Shown one piece after another: positions 1 to 9,064 of a DNA stretch of 64,000 nt. The stretch comes from Agromyces subbeticus DSM 16689 (lineage in GTDB: Bacteria; Actinomycetota; Actinomycetes; Actinomycetales; Microbacteriaceae). The position numbers and the translations under genes are program-made. The first letter of the stretch is position 1. The number at the start of each line of letters is the position of its first letter. Where the stretch lies: positions 62,001-126,000 of the forward strand of contig NZ_ATXG01000006.1 in assembly GCF_000421565.1 (NCBI RefSeq), written 5' to 3'. Under the pieces are notes generated by a model, which saw only the letters and a list, made by a program, of their open reading frames with translations, was not told the DNA's origin and did no database searches.

Positions 1-1
1 G

Positions 2-322
2 ATCGGCTACGGCGACAACGGCTCGGCCGGCGGCACCGCCACGTGGGACACCTGGGAGGGCGGGCTCTCGACGATCACCCTCTCGAACAGCGTTGCCGAG
101 GAGTGGGGCGACCCCATCATGGCGGCGCTCGTCACGCACGAGGTGGGTCACGCCATCACCTCGAAGTGCTACGACATCGTGGGCGAATACGCCGACGACA
201 ACGAGCCATGGGCGACGGCGTGGGCGATCGGGCAGGGGCACACCGACCCGAACGGCAATGGCGAGTGGCTCTACGGCCGCCCGTCGGACGAGCTCATCGA
301 GCGATCGAAGACGTGCCGCTGA
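2..322 (+). CDS. C-terminal part of a putative secreted HExxH metalloprotease-like protein
   Basis: The reading frame is open from the window edge, so the 5' end is missing and 106 residues are visible. The fragment has Gly/Ser/Thr-rich segments followed by THEVGHAI, an HExxH zinc-peptidase signature (His and Glu within HEVGH). Two cysteines, one just after this motif and one at the penultimate residue, could form a disulfide as in exported proteins. Downstream acidic residues (GEYADD) could supply a third metal ligand, but I cannot assign one. The stop overlaps the 3' end of the opposing HxlR gene by 29 bp. Family is not recognised beyond the metal-binding motif. Confidence 0.6.
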   Translation: MGYGDNGSAGGTATWDTWEGGLSTITLSNSVAEEWGDPIMAALVTHEVGHAITSKCYDIVGEYADDNEPWATAWAIGQGHTDPNGNGEWLYGRPSDELIERSKTCR

Positions 323-788
323 GCTGCGCCGTCTCTTCGGGCCTCGACCGGTCGTACTCGTCGCGTGCGGCGCTGATCGTCTCCTGATTCCGCTCGGTCC
401 ACTCGACGAACGCCTGCACGGTGCTGCCGAGTGACTCGCCGAGCGGAGTGAGCGCGTAGTCGACGCGAGGCGGCACCACCGGAAAGACCGTGCGGGTGAT
501 GAGGCCGTCGCGCTCGAGGTGACGGAGCGTCACGGCGAGCATGCGCTGGCTCACCCCGTCGATGCGGCGACGCAGCTCGGTGAATCGCAGGGGGCCGTCG
601 GCCAGCAGCGCGAGGGTCAGCAGCGACCACTTGTCGGCGATGCGGTCGAGGATCTGCCGCACCTCGCAGTCCTCGCGGAAATCCCATTGGTGGGCGTCGG
701 TCCAAGCCGAGGCCGGGGTCGGTGCGGGGGAGTCGGTGCCCCCGAGGGAACCGAGTGACGTTGAAGTGCCTACTTCCATACTTCCCAA
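294..788 (-). CDS. HxlR-family winged-helix transcriptional regulator
   Basis: This 164-residue protein carries the HxlR/MarR-like winged-helix fold from about residue 40 to 130: conserved [14 protein letters not shown] at its start, [18 protein letters not shown] as the recognition region, and LTPLGESL near the end. Cys41 sits at the position often conserved in HxlR proteins. It is divergent from a DHA2 exporter 49 bp away and is the obvious candidate regulator of it. The first 38 residues are poorly conserved, so a start at the second Met (777-779) or further in is possible. The HxlR call is firm; the ligand is unknown. Confidence 0.9.
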   Translation of the reverse strand: MGSMEVGTSTSLGSLGGTDSPAPTPASAWTDAHQWDFREDCEVRQILDRIADKWSLLTLALLADGPLRFTELRRRIDGVSQRMLAVTLRHLERDGLITRTVFPVVPPRVDYALTPLGESLGSTVQAFVEWTERNQETISAARDEYDRSRPEETAQLSGTSSIAR

Positions 789-837
789 TGGTCACTCAGA
801 ATGAGGTCAGTTACAAGAGGGAACCGAAGGAGACGAT

Positions 838-2244
838 GTGACCATCGACACGGCGACGCGACCGACCGACGCGATCAGGGGCCGCTCGCTCGCCGTGCTG
901 CTCGTGATGTGCGGAGCGATCTTCCTCGAGGGCATCGACGTGGGCATGTTCAACGTCGCGCTGCCGTCGATCCGCGCGGAGCTGCCGATGGGCACCGGTG
1001 AGCTGCAGTGGATCATCAGCGCGTACATCCTCGGCTACGGCGGGTTCATGCTCGTCGGCGGGCGAGCCGCCGACCTCTTCGGCCGTCGCCGGGTGTTCCT
1101 CATCGCCCTCACGGCGTTCCTCCTGTTCTCGGGCCTCGGCGCGCTCGCCACCGACGGCTGGCTGCTGATCCTCGCCCGAGGGGTCACCGGGGTGGCCGCG
1201 GCCTTCATGGCTCCGGCCGGTCTCTCGATCATCACCACGAGCTTCGAGGGCCGTGCCCGCGATCGGGCGGTGCTCATCTACTCGGGCGTCGGCGCGGGCG
1301 GCTTCACGATCGGACTCGTCGCCGGCGGCCTGCTCACGCTGCTCGGGTGGCGCTGGGTCTTCATCGCTCCGCTGCTCGTCGCGGCCGTGCTGCTCGCGCT
1401 CTCGATCCGGTACATCCCGCGATCGGCCGACGAGCGCGTGGGCCGCGGCACCCTCGACCTCTTCGGCGGCCTCACGGTGACCGCCGCGCTCGTGCTGCTC
1501 GTCGCGGGCATCGAGGGCGCGGCGCACCAACCCCTGGGCGTCACGGTCGCGACGATCGGTGCCGGCCTCGTGCTGCTCGGCGTCTTCGTGGTGATCGAAC
1601 GCCGGTCGCGGCATCCGCTCGTTCGCCTCGGCATCTTCCGCAACCCCGGCCTCGTGCGCGCCAACCTCTCGGCGGCGATGCTCGCCGGCGGGTTCCTCGG
1701 CTTCCAGTTCCTCGTCGTGCTGTTCCTGCAGGAGGAGCTCGGCTGGTCGGTGCTCGAGACCTCGCTCGCGATGCTCGTGATGGGTCTCGACGTGATCGTG
1801 GCCCCGCTCGTGACGCCGAAGCTGGTGGCCCGGTTCGGGCATCGACGGGTCGCGTTCGGCGGACTGGTCTTCGCTCTCATCGCCTACGCGCTGTTCCTGC
1901 CGGTCGCCCCCGACTGGACGTACGCGATGATGCTGCCGAGCTTCCTCGCGATCGGGCTCGCGTTCTCGTTCGCCTACGGTCCGCTCACGATCGGCGCCAC
2001 CGAGGGCATCGACGAAGCCGAGCAGGGCCTGGCCGGCGGGCTGCTCTACTCCTCGTTCGAGTTCGGCGGAGCGATCGGCCTGGCGGCGGTGTCGGCAGTG
2101 CTCGTCGCCCTTGCGGAAGGCGGGATGTCGGGTGTCGAGGTGTACCGCGGGGCGGTCATCGTGCCGCTCGTGGTCGCCGCGATCGCGGTGCTCGTGGCGG
2201 CGATCGGGGTGCGCCGAGACTACCCGCGTGCAGCGCGAGCGTAG
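838..2244 (+). CDS. MFS transporter, DHA2 (EmrB/QacA) type drug/proton antiporter
   Basis: A 468-residue polytopic membrane protein. LEGIDVGMFNVALPSI in TM1 and the motif-A loop GGRAADLFGRRRVF after TM2 are typical of DHA2 drug:H+ antiporters, which usually have 14 transmembrane segments. It probably exports a hydrophobic or cationic toxicant. The start is GTG with AAGGAG 6 nt upstream; an ATG two bases earlier is out of frame and meets a stop immediately. The neighbouring divergent HxlR gene is the likely regulator. The substrate cannot be told from sequence. Confidence 0.9.
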   Translation: MTIDTATRPTDAIRGRSLAVLLVMCGAIFLEGIDVGMFNVALPSIRAELPMGTGELQWIISAYILGYGGFMLVGGRAADLFGRRRVFLIALTAFLLFSGLGALATDGWLLILARGVTGVAAAFMAPAGLSIITTSFEGRARDRAVLIYSGVGAGGFTIGLVAGGLLTLLGWRWVFIAPLLVAAVLLALSIRYIPRSADERVGRGTLDLFGGLTVTAALVLLVAGIEGAAHQPLGVTVATIGAGLVLLGVFVVIERRSRHPLVRLGIFRNPGLVRANLSAAMLAGGFLGFQFLVVLFLQEELGWSVLETSLAMLVMGLDVIVAPLVTPKLVARFGHRRVAFGGLVFALIAYALFLPVAPDWTYAMMLPSFLAIGLAFSFAYGPLTIGATEGIDEAEQGLAGGLLYSSFEFGGAIGLAAVSAVLVALAEGGMSGVEVYRGAVIVPLVVAAIAVLVAAIGVRRDYPRAARA

Positions 2245-3173
2245 CGCTCGCTGTACGTGAGCAGCACGGCGCGCAGCTCGGGCGGCGAGTCGACCGTGAA
2301 GTCCATGCCGAGCATGCCGATGTAGGCCGCGATCGTGTCGAGAGAGTCGGCGCCCGTGACGAGCACCGACTCGGTGTCCGAGACCGCCTCGACGACACCG
2401 ACCGCGTGGTTGATGCGCGCGAGCACCGACTCGGCCGGTGCCGCGATGCGCAGGCGCGCGTGCACCTTCCAGCCGCTCGCGGCGATCGATCTCATCGCGA
2501 AGGCCGTGAAGTCGCCGCCCGGCAGGTCGACCGGGGCGAACCGTCGCCGAGTGGGCATGCGCGGCTCCATCCAGTCGACGCGGAAGGTCTGCCATTCGTC
2601 GGCCGACGGGTCGCGGCCGACGAGGTACCACCGGCGCTGCCAGCTGAGCAGCCGGTAGGGCTCGATGAGTCGGGCATCGCCCTGGTAGTCGAAGCGGATC
2701 CACTCGACCTCGCGGATGGCGGCGGCGACGGCCGCGAGCAGGGCGGCATCGACCTCGGGGTCGGGCGCGTCGGTGCCGGTGTTCTCCGGCGCCCGCTCGA
2801 CGACGGCCGCGAGCGCGGCGACGGTGGGCCGCAGGCGAGACGGCAGCACTTGCTCGAGCTTCGAGAGGGCGCGCGAGCTCGACTCCTCGACGCCCGAGAT
2901 GCCTGTCGCCGCGCGAAGGCCGATCGCCACGGCCACCGCCTCTTCATCGTCGAGCAGCAGCGGCGGCAGCTTCGCGCCGGCGCCGAGCCGATAGCCGCCG
3001 GATGCGCCGCGGGTGGCATCGACCGGATAGTCGAGTTCGCGCAGGCGGTCGATGTCGTTGCGGATGGTGCGCGGGGTGACGCCCAGCCGGGCACCGAGTT
3101 CGGTGCTCGTCCAGTCGGGTTTCGTCTGCAGCAGGGCGAGGAGTGCGAGCAGTCGTGCGGCGGTGTCGGCGAT
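2220..3173 (-). CDS. WYL-domain (YafY-type) transcriptional regulator with unclear start codon
   Basis: The N-terminal HTH_11 region reads DTAARLLALLALLQTKPDW, then LGVTPRTIRNDIDRLRELDY as the recognition helix, then GGYRLGAGAKLPPLLLDDEE. The C-terminal half holds the WYL fold (VEWIRFDYQGDARLIEPY, WYLVGRD). In this frame no ATG, GTG or TTG precedes the HTH: the first GTG is at 2934-2936, inside the protein and after the DNA-binding domain. The best alternative is ATC at 3171-3173, preceded by GAGAGG at 8 nt spacing, giving 317 residues. The end given here therefore rests on domain completeness. It is divergent from the epoxide hydrolase gene and overlaps the DHA2 gene tail by 25 bp. Confidence 0.8.
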   Translation of the reverse strand: MADTAARLLALLALLQTKPDWTSTELGARLGVTPRTIRNDIDRLRELDYPVDATRGASGGYRLGAGAKLPPLLLDDEEAVAVAIGLRAATGISGVEESSSRALSKLEQVLPSRLRPTVAALAAVVERAPENTGTDAPDPEVDAALLAAVAAAIREVEWIRFDYQGDARLIEPYRLLSWQRRWYLVGRDPSADEWQTFRVDWMEPRMPTRRRFAPVDLPGGDFTAFAMRSIAASGWKVHARLRIAAPAESVLARINHAVGVVEAVSDTESVLVTGADSLDTIAAYIGMLGMDFTVDSPPELRAVLLTYSERYARAARG

Positions 3174-3235
3174 GACAGGGGCCTCTCGGAGTGCACCCGC
3201 GAATGTTCTTCGACAGGCGGAATTATTAGGAATTA

Positions 3236-3253
3236 GGTGTGCCTATATGCACC
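3236..3253. promoter_or_regulatory. Imperfect palindrome between WYL regulator and epoxide hydrolase
   Basis: GGTGTGCCTATATGCACC has matching GGTG and CACC outer arms around a TATA core and lies 15 bp before the hydrolase ATG at 3268. It is positioned where a WYL regulator could control the divergent genes. The symmetry is only partial. Confidence 0.4.
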
Positions 3254-3267
3254 GTACCGTCGAAGAC

Positions 3268-4437
3268 ATGACGAACACCACCGCAACCGACATCCGCCCC
3301 TTCACGATCGACGTCGCCCAGGCCGAGATCGACGACCTGATGGACCGGCTCGCCCGCACCCGTCTGCCGCAGCCCGCGCCGACCGACGACTGGGACGCCG
3401 GCACGCCGAACTCCTACCTGCGCGAGGCGCTCGACGCGTGGAAGGCCTTCGACTGGCGTGCCGCCGAGGCCCGCATCAACGCCGTTCCGCACTTCATGAC
3501 CGAGGTCGACGGGCAGGCGCTGCACTTCATCCACGTGCGGTCGGCGCACCCCGGGGCCACACCGCTGCTGCTCGCGCACACCTACCCCGGGTCATCCGTC
3601 GACTACCTCGGCCTCATCGACGAGCTCGTCGACCCTGTGGCGCACGGCGGCCGTGCCGAAGACGCCTTCGACGTCGTGATTCCGGATGCCCCGGGCTACG
3701 GCTTCTCGAACCCGGTCACCGAGTCGGGCTGGGACGTCGCACGAGTCGCTCGCGCCTACGACGAGCTCATGCACCGACTCGGATACGCCGAGTACGGCAT
3801 CCACGGCTCCGATAACGGCGCCATGGTCGCCCGCGAGCTCGGGCTGCTGCGCCCCGACGGCTTCCTCGGCCTGCACGTGCTGCAGCTCTTCTCGTTCCCC
3901 TCGGGCGACCCGAGCGAGTTCGAGCGCCTCGAACCGCAGGACTACGCCGGGCTCGAGCACATGCAGTGGTTCCAGTCGGTCGGCGGCTACAACACGATGA
4001 ACGCGAGCCGGCCGCAGACCGTGGCCGTCGGGCTCAGCGACTCGCCGATCGGGCTGCTCGCCTACAGCGAGCTCTTCAACTCGTTCGGCAACGGCACCTC
4101 GCTCGTCTCCCTCGAGCAGATCATCACCGAGGTGAGCGTGAACTGGTTCGCGAACGCCGCTGCCGGCATGAGTCGCAGTTACCTCGACAACGCGCGCCCC
4201 GCGGCGTCGGAGCCCGAGGGCGCGGCGCCGAAGATCAACGACGCCCCCACCGGCGTCGCGGTCTTCAAAGACGACTTCCAGACGATCAAGGTGTTCGCCG
4301 AGCGCGACAACTCGAACATCGTGCACTGGAGCCGGTTCGACGAGGGCGGCCACTTCGCGGCGCTCGAGCTGCCGGCGGTCGTCGCCGGCGACATCCGGGT
4401 GTTCTTCGCGGGGTTGCGGGGCAGCGCAGGCGACTGA
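3268..4437 (+). CDS. Epoxide hydrolase, microsomal-type with N-terminal EHN domain
   Basis: This 389-residue protein begins with the EHN domain (FTIDVAQAEIDDLMDRLART, about residues 12-110) and continues as an alpha/beta hydrolase. The oxyanion-hole motif is HTYPGS (104-109), a variant of HGxP. The nucleophile is Asp182 in GSDNGA and the late catalytic His lies in EGGHFAALE. Length and order match bacterial members of the microsomal epoxide hydrolase family, which open epoxides through a covalent ester. The ATG at 3268 starts immediately before the EHN domain; an in-frame ATG at 3247 would add seven residues and lies inside the palindrome. The divergent WYL gene probably regulates it. Confidence 0.9.
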   Translation: MTNTTATDIRPFTIDVAQAEIDDLMDRLARTRLPQPAPTDDWDAGTPNSYLREALDAWKAFDWRAAEARINAVPHFMTEVDGQALHFIHVRSAHPGATPLLLAHTYPGSSVDYLGLIDELVDPVAHGGRAEDAFDVVIPDAPGYGFSNPVTESGWDVARVARAYDELMHRLGYAEYGIHGSDNGAMVARELGLLRPDGFLGLHVLQLFSFPSGDPSEFERLEPQDYAGLEHMQWFQSVGGYNTMNASRPQTVAVGLSDSPIGLLAYSELFNSFGNGTSLVSLEQIITEVSVNWFANAAAGMSRSYLDNARPAASEPEGAAPKINDAPTGVAVFKDDFQTIKVFAERDNSNIVHWSRFDEGGHFAALELPAVVAGDIRVFFAGLRGSAGD

Positions 4438-4456
4438 GCCACTTCACCGAATGAAC

Positions 4457-4492
4457 GGATGCCCCGTGGTCGACGCCGGCCACGGGGCATCC
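4457..4492. terminator. Perfect 13-bp inverted repeat downstream of epoxide hydrolase
   Basis: The arms GGATGCCCCGTGG (4457-4469) and CCACGGGGCATCC (4480-4492) pair perfectly around a 10-nt loop, 20 bp after the hydrolase stop. There is no T-run, so this would be a GC-only hairpin terminator of the kind common in actinobacteria. Confidence 0.65.
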
Positions 4493-4657
4493 GCTCGGCT
4501 CGGCGCCGAGTCCACCGATCGCCGGTGGCGCGCGTTTCGCCCCGAGTTCAGTCTGCGGTCACATGCCGTCGGGAGTCCGTTCATCCGTCGTCGCCAACGT
4601 GAGGGCGCCGCCGATGGAATCTCGGCGGCATCGTTCGTTTCACGATTGGACCAGAGA

Positions 4658-7225
4658 GTGAACCTCGCCCCATCCGAGCATCCGCCTGCCGTCTCTCGCC
4701 GCCCCCGCCGTCGACGCGCGCGCCTCGCCGCAGCACTCGTCGCGACGACGACCGTGGCCACCCTCTTCACGGCGCCCGCGGTCGCCGCGTCGGCTGAAGA
4801 CGCCGATCTCGCATCGCGCTTCACGCTCGCCGTGCTGCCCGACACCCAGTTCTACTCCCGGTACTCCGCCGACCAGTTCATGCCGCGATACGGCTCGGAT
4901 CCCTTCGCGACGCAGACCGAGTGGCTCGCCGAGCACCGCGATGAGCTCAACATCCCCTTCGTCACCCATCTCGGCGACGTGGTCGACCGGGTCGGCACGG
5001 AAGCCGAGTGGGTCGCCGCCGACAACGCCATCACGACGCTCGATGACGACGGACTCCCGTACTCGATCCTCGCCGGCAATCACGATGTGCTGAACTCGGC
5101 CGACAACTGGTTCGACACCGACTACGACCTCTCGAAGGAGCCGTTCCTGCGCTGGTTCGGTCCGACGCGGGCAGCGGATGTCTCCACCTACGGCGGCAGC
5201 GACCCGACCGGGTTCAATCAGTTCCACGTGTTCGAGGCTGCCGGCCAGGAATTCCTCGTGCTGGCGCTCAGCTGGCGCGCCTCCGACGCGACACTCGCGT
5301 GGGCGCAGCAGGTGCTCGATGTGCATCCGACGCTGCCGGTGATCCTGACGACGCACTCGCTGCTGAACGTCGAGCCCGACACCGTCACCCCGAAGGAGGA
5401 CGCGTACGGCGCGCGGCTCTGGGAGGAGCTGATCCGCGGGAACGACCAGATCTTCCTCACGTTCAACGGCCACTTCCACGGGTCGGCGCAGCTCACCCGC
5501 GTGAACGACGCCGGTCACTCCGTCACCAATGTGCTGATGGACTACCAGATGGCGTACGAGGGCGGCAACGGCTACCTCGGGCTCCTGGAGTTCGATCTCA
5601 GCAACAACCGCATCTCGGTGCAGACGGCATCGCCGTGGGTTGTCGACAAGCCGAGCGAGGCGCTCACCAGCTACGACCAGCCGTTCCTCGAGGGACCGAA
5701 CCAGCAGTTCGTGCTCGACGTCGACTTCGCCGAGCGCTTCGCAGGATTCGCACCCGAGTTCGGCCCCGGTGCGGCCGATCAGCCATCGCTCACGCAGCGG
5801 GCACGAGACATCCTGCTCGACGGATTCGAGGGCCCGGACCCGATCGATCTCGAACAGCCCGGCTCGCGCGAGGACTTCGTGCCCGTCGACGGCACGCTCG
5901 CCCACTGGCGGTTCGGCGACACTCCCGGTGTCGTGCAGGAGGGCCAGGTCTTCGAGGACATCGCGGGTGACGCCGACCTGCACCGGGTCGCGATCGCGGA
6001 GTCCGGCTCGCCGACCGCGACCGTCGGGGACGTCACGGTCTCGACCGACGCCAATCCGTTCTCCGCCGACGGCGGGGCGGTGTGCTTCGCCGACTCCGAC
6101 AAGACGACGGGCCGGTTCAGCTACCTGCAGACGGCAGCGGATGCCGCGGTCAACGACGCGCGGCTCGAGAACGGCTACACCGTCGAGACGTTCCTGAAGA
6201 TCGACGGATCGTGGACAGCCGACCAGAACGGCTGGATGAAGGCCATCACGCGATCGGGCAACCGCTCGACCATCCCCGGCATGCCCTGGTCGCGCTGGGA
6301 CTACACGGCGTCTCCGGCCGCACTCGGACTCTCGAACCTGAAGGAGTTCCAGTGGACCGAGGTTCCGGTCGAGACGACCAAGGGCGACCGTACCTCGTGG
6401 TCGGGTGAGATCATCCTCGACCGCTGGGTGCACGTCGCCCTCGTGAACGACCCCGAGACATCTCGCACGACGATGTACGTCGACGGTGCGCCGGTGCTGC
6501 GCAACGCGACCGACACCCTGGGTCAGAGCCTCAACGGCGACATGCCGTGGGTCTTCGGCGCCGACTGGGTCGACGACCGCGCGCTGAACGGGTGGGCGGG
6601 ATGCATCGGCGAGACGCGGGTGGTCGACCACCCGACGACGCCCGAGCAGTGGCTCACCGCGCGGCCCGACCTGGGTTCCTTCTCGACGACCGCGCCGAGC
6701 GGTGAATTGCCGGCCGGCACGGTCGTCGACGAGCTGAGCGGCACGGGGACGCCGAACGCGACGGTCGCGCTCGGCGGAGACCTCGCGGGGTCGGCGGTCG
6801 TCGGTGCCGACGGCACCTGGTCGATCCCGCTCGGTGACGCGGTGGGTACTACCGCGGCTTCCGGCGCTGGCGCTGCTCGGCGTGCCGCGGCAGTGATCGG
6901 TCCGTTGCGCTCGGCCCTCGAGCCCGGCAACTACTCGTTCGAGCTTCGGCAGGGCTTCGGCACTCGTGTCTCCGACCCGGTGACCGGTTCTTTCTCGATC
7001 GCGGCAGCGCCGGTGGAGCCCGGCACGGGCGGCGGCAACGGGAACCCGGGTGGCAACGCCGACAGCGGGCAGGCGGGCACCGGCACTGGTGAGGGACTCG
7101 CGAGCACGGGCTTCGACGGCGCGCTGCTCGCCGGTCTCGCGGCCGCCCTCATGGCGATCGGCGCGATCGTCGTGGTCGCGCGCCGCAAGCGGGGGAGGGC
7201 GCGGGCAGGCGACGTGAGCAGCTGA
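4658..7225 (+). CDS. Secreted, cell-wall-anchored calcineurin-like metallophosphatase with LamG domain
   Basis: The chosen GTG gives 855 residues starting with a signal peptide: an Arg-rich n-region (residues 14-22), a hydrophobic core, and cleavage near AVAASA/ED (46). Metallophosphatase motifs follow in order: LPDTQ with Asp62, GDVVD with Asp107, AGNHD at 139-143, TTHS, and GHFHG. A LamG-like beta-sandwich begins at LAHWRF, then a bacterial Ig-like module (GTPNATVALGGDL), a Gly/Asn/Pro linker, LASTG (814-818), a hydrophobic segment and a basic tail, which is a class E sortase-type anchor. The role is probably extracellular phosphate-ester hydrolysis at the wall. A longer frame starts upstream at 4451 but overlaps the terminator hairpin. 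Confidence 0.88.
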   Translation: MNLAPSEHPPAVSRRPRRRRARLAAALVATTTVATLFTAPAVAASAEDADLASRFTLAVLPDTQFYSRYSADQFMPRYGSDPFATQTEWLAEHRDELNIPFVTHLGDVVDRVGTEAEWVAADNAITTLDDDGLPYSILAGNHDVLNSADNWFDTDYDLSKEPFLRWFGPTRAADVSTYGGSDPTGFNQFHVFEAAGQEFLVLALSWRASDATLAWAQQVLDVHPTLPVILTTHSLLNVEPDTVTPKEDAYGARLWEELIRGNDQIFLTFNGHFHGSAQLTRVNDAGHSVTNVLMDYQMAYEGGNGYLGLLEFDLSNNRISVQTASPWVVDKPSEALTSYDQPFLEGPNQQFVLDVDFAERFAGFAPEFGPGAADQPSLTQRARDILLDGFEGPDPIDLEQPGSREDFVPVDGTLAHWRFGDTPGVVQEGQVFEDIAGDADLHRVAIAESGSPTATVGDVTVSTDANPFSADGGAVCFADSDKTTGRFSYLQTAADAAVNDARLENGYTVETFLKIDGSWTADQNGWMKAITRSGNRSTIPGMPWSRWDYTASPAALGLSNLKEFQWTEVPVETTKGDRTSWSGEIILDRWVHVALVNDPETSRTTMYVDGAPVLRNATDTLGQSLNGDMPWVFGADWVDDRALNGWAGCIGETRVVDHPTTPEQWLTARPDLGSFSTTAPSGELPAGTVVDELSGTGTPNATVALGGDLAGSAVVGADGTWSIPLGDAVGTTAASGAGAARRAAAVIGPLRSALEPGNYSFELRQGFGTRVSDPVTGSFSIAAAPVEPGTGGGNGNPGGNADSGQAGTGTGEGLASTGFDGALLAGLAAALMAIGAIVVVARRKRGRARAGDVSS

Positions 7226-7284
7226 CCTGATCGTTGACGGCAGGTGATGCCGTCGGCGCGATGCCGTTGGCGTCGTGAGCGAGC

Positions 7285-7319
7285 GGATGTCCCGGAGCCG
7301 AACCGGCTCCGGGACATCC
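7285..7319. terminator. Perfect 16-bp bidirectional hairpin between convergent genes
   Basis: The arms GGATGTCCCGGAGCCG (7285-7300) and CGGCTCCGGGACATCC (7304-7319) are perfectly complementary with a 3-nt loop. The hairpin lies between the convergent metallophosphatase and EI24 genes and ends 3 bp before the EI24 stop codon, so it could terminate both. Confidence 0.75.
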
Positions 7320-7321
7320 GT

Positions 7322-8080
7322 TCATCGTGTCTGCTCGCTCGGGCCGGGCAGCCTCGCGTCGAGCGCGGCGCGCGCGAGCATGGTCGATCCCGCGACGGCC
7401 GCGGGCATCGTGGCGATGGCGCCGAGCGGCACCATGAAGCAGAGCTGCGTCGCGACGCCGAAGCCGAGCAGTTGTGCGCCGCGCCCGTGCAGCACGGTCG
7501 CTCGCTCGGCCGAGGAGATACCCCGCGCCTCGAACGCCCGAGCGGTGAGTTCGCGGGCGAGCAACCGGCCCGAGAGCGCGAGGCCGAGCACCGGCGCGGC
7601 GATCGAGCCGATCAACGGGATGAAGCCGATCAGGCCGACGACGAGCGCCGACACGAGGCCGAGCGCGATCAGGGCGACCGCATCCGCGGCTGCGCTCCAG
7701 AAGCCGGCACCGCGGTCGGGCACCTCGCCGCCGAGTTCGAGCTCGACGGCTCGCCAGATGCGCTCGTAGAAGGGGTCGCCGACCGCGAGTGTGACTGCCG
7801 TGAACGTGACGGCGGCCAGCAGCACCGCGCCCGCGAAGGTCACTGCGGCGACGGCGATGCGCAGCGGCACGGCCCAGAACTCGTCCCACGAGTCGGCGAA
7901 CGGCGTCGCCCAGTCGACGAGGCCCGGCAGGTGGATGCCGAGGGCGACCAGCGCCGCCGCGACGACGACGAAGACGATGGCCGCGGGAATCAGCCCGAGC
8001 AGCATGACGCCGGGTCGCCGACCCCAGAAGCCGAAGCCGCGCATGAGCAGGGCGGCACCCGACAGGAATCGGCGCAGCAT
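7322..8080 (-). CDS. EI24-domain (CysZ-like) membrane protein
   Basis: A 252-residue protein with several hydrophobic segments (around residues 26-52, 73-100 and 130-175) and the EI24 family pattern: an N-terminal FLSGAALLMRGF, then VGDPFYERIW in a cytoplasmic loop, and RLLARELTARAFEARGIS late in the protein. EI24 proteins include the sulfate permease CysZ, but actinobacterial members are mostly uncharacterised and no sulfur-assimilation gene lies nearby. It stands alone between the convergent phosphatase and a divergent methyltransferase. Function beyond membrane protein is inference. Confidence 0.8.
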   Translation of the reverse strand: MLRRFLSGAALLMRGFGFWGRRPGVMLLGLIPAAIVFVVVAAALVALGIHLPGLVDWATPFADSWDEFWAVPLRIAVAAVTFAGAVLLAAVTFTAVTLAVGDPFYERIWRAVELELGGEVPDRGAGFWSAAADAVALIALGLVSALVVGLIGFIPLIGSIAAPVLGLALSGRLLARELTARAFEARGISSAERATVLHGRGAQLLGFGVATQLCFMVPLGAIATMPAAVAGSTMLARAALDARLPGPSEQTR

Positions 8081-8125
8081 GCGACCAGCTTAGGAGGTGC
8101 CGCGCGCCATGGCCGAGGCTGCCGG

Positions 8126-8154
8126 TTGACGGGCGCCCGCCGACGTGCTCGCAT
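8126..8154 (+). promoter_or_regulatory. Candidate promoter for methyltransferase gene
   Basis: TTGACG (8126-8131) and TCGCAT (8149-8154) are separated by 17 bp. The -10 box ends 6 nt before the ATG at 8161, which would give a leaderless mRNA. Confidence 0.45.
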
Positions 8155-8160
8155 GGCTGC

Positions 8161-8766
8161 ATGGAACAACCGCGCCCGCCTGCGCCCGCGACGCTCATCG
8201 GCGATGACGAGCTCGACGACCTCGAACGCGAATTCGTGGGTCGGGTGCGCGGGCGCGTGCTCGAGATCGGTGCGGGCGAGGGCGAGAACTTCGGGGCGCT
8301 GCATCCCGAGGTCGACTGGATCGGCCTCGAACCCGATGCCGCCCGCCGTGCCGAGCTCGCCACACGGGCACGCGAATGGGGGCACCAGGCCGTGCCGCTC
8401 GACGCCCGCGCCGAGCACATCCCGCTGCCCGATCACTCCGTCGACGCCGTGGTCGCCACCTACGTGCTGTGCTCGGTCGACGACCCGGCGATCGCCCTCG
8501 CCGAAGTGCGGCGAGTGCTCGCCCCCGGCGGTCGGGTCGTGTTCATCGATCACGTCGTCGCGCCGAGCGGCACAGCGAAGCGTGTGGTGCAGCGCATCGC
8601 GACGCCGTTCTCGGCGAGGCTCTGCCACGGATGCCACTGGGACCGCGACACCGCACGGGCGCTTGCCGACGCCGGATTCTTCGGCGACGACGTGCGGCCG
8701 TTCCGGGTGCGGTCGAGGCCCTTCGGCCCAGTGCCCACGCTGCTGTTCGACGGCCATGCGCCCTGA
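8161..8766 (+). CDS. Class I SAM-dependent methyltransferase
   Basis: This 201-residue protein has SAM motif I RVLEIGAGEGENFG (32-45), the acidic end of strand beta-2 in GLEPD (55-59), and LPDHSVDAVVATYVLCSVDD as motif IV, typical of Methyltransferase_11 / UbiE-like enzymes. The late GCHWDRDTARALADAGF resembles members acting on quinone or lipid-like substrates, but the substrate is not determinable. No Shine-Dalgarno sequence precedes the ATG; a plausible -10 lies 6 nt upstream. The small membrane protein follows 66 bp later on the same strand. Confidence 0.85.
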   Translation: MEQPRPPAPATLIGDDELDDLEREFVGRVRGRVLEIGAGEGENFGALHPEVDWIGLEPDAARRAELATRAREWGHQAVPLDARAEHIPLPDHSVDAVVATYVLCSVDDPAIALAEVRRVLAPGGRVVFIDHVVAPSGTAKRVVQRIATPFSARLCHGCHWDRDTARALADAGFFGDDVRPFRVRSRPFGPVPTLLFDGHAP

Positions 8767-8832
8767 CGATCGCGGCCCGGGTCTCGCCGGCCGCGAGGCA
8801 TCCGTCGCCGTCGCGCGACTACGCTCGAACTC

Positions 8833-9027
8833 ATGAGCCGCACCTTCTGGACCGTCATCGGCGTGATCGTCGCCGTCGTCATCGCCTGGTTCCTGGTCGA
8901 CGTGCTGTTCAGCCTGCTCTGGTTCATCGGCAAGCTCGTGATCGTCGCCGTCATCGCGGTTATCGTGTTCTTCGTGCTGCGCCGCGTCTTCACACGGTCG
9001 GGCGATCAGGGTCCGATCGAGCGCTGA
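8833..9027 (+). CDS. Small membrane protein (64 aa)
   Basis: The protein is almost entirely hydrophobic from residue 5 to 55: two closely spaced transmembrane segments rich in Val and Ile, a very short polar turn, and a basic/polar tail (RRVFTRSGDQ). It has no domain I recognise. The -10 TACGCT (8820-8825) lies 7 nt before the ATG, which supports it as a real leaderless gene. A 62-bp palindromic element begins 37 bp after the stop. Confidence 0.65.
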   Translation: MSRTFWTVIGVIVAVVIAWFLVDVLFSLLWFIGKLVIVAVIAVIVFFVLRRVFTRSGDQGPIER

Positions 9028-9064
9028 CGCGCCCCGCGCTGACGCCGCCCCCGCCGACCACGTC

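Noticed and set aside
811..2703. 630-codon minus-strand open frame over the DHA2 exporter
   Set aside because: Antisense shadow of the exporter; Arg/Asp/Glu/His-rich with no domain.
4640..6631. 663-codon minus-strand frame over the metallophosphatase
   Set aside because: Antisense to a gene with signal peptide, catalytic motifs and wall anchor; composition is typical of a shadow frame.
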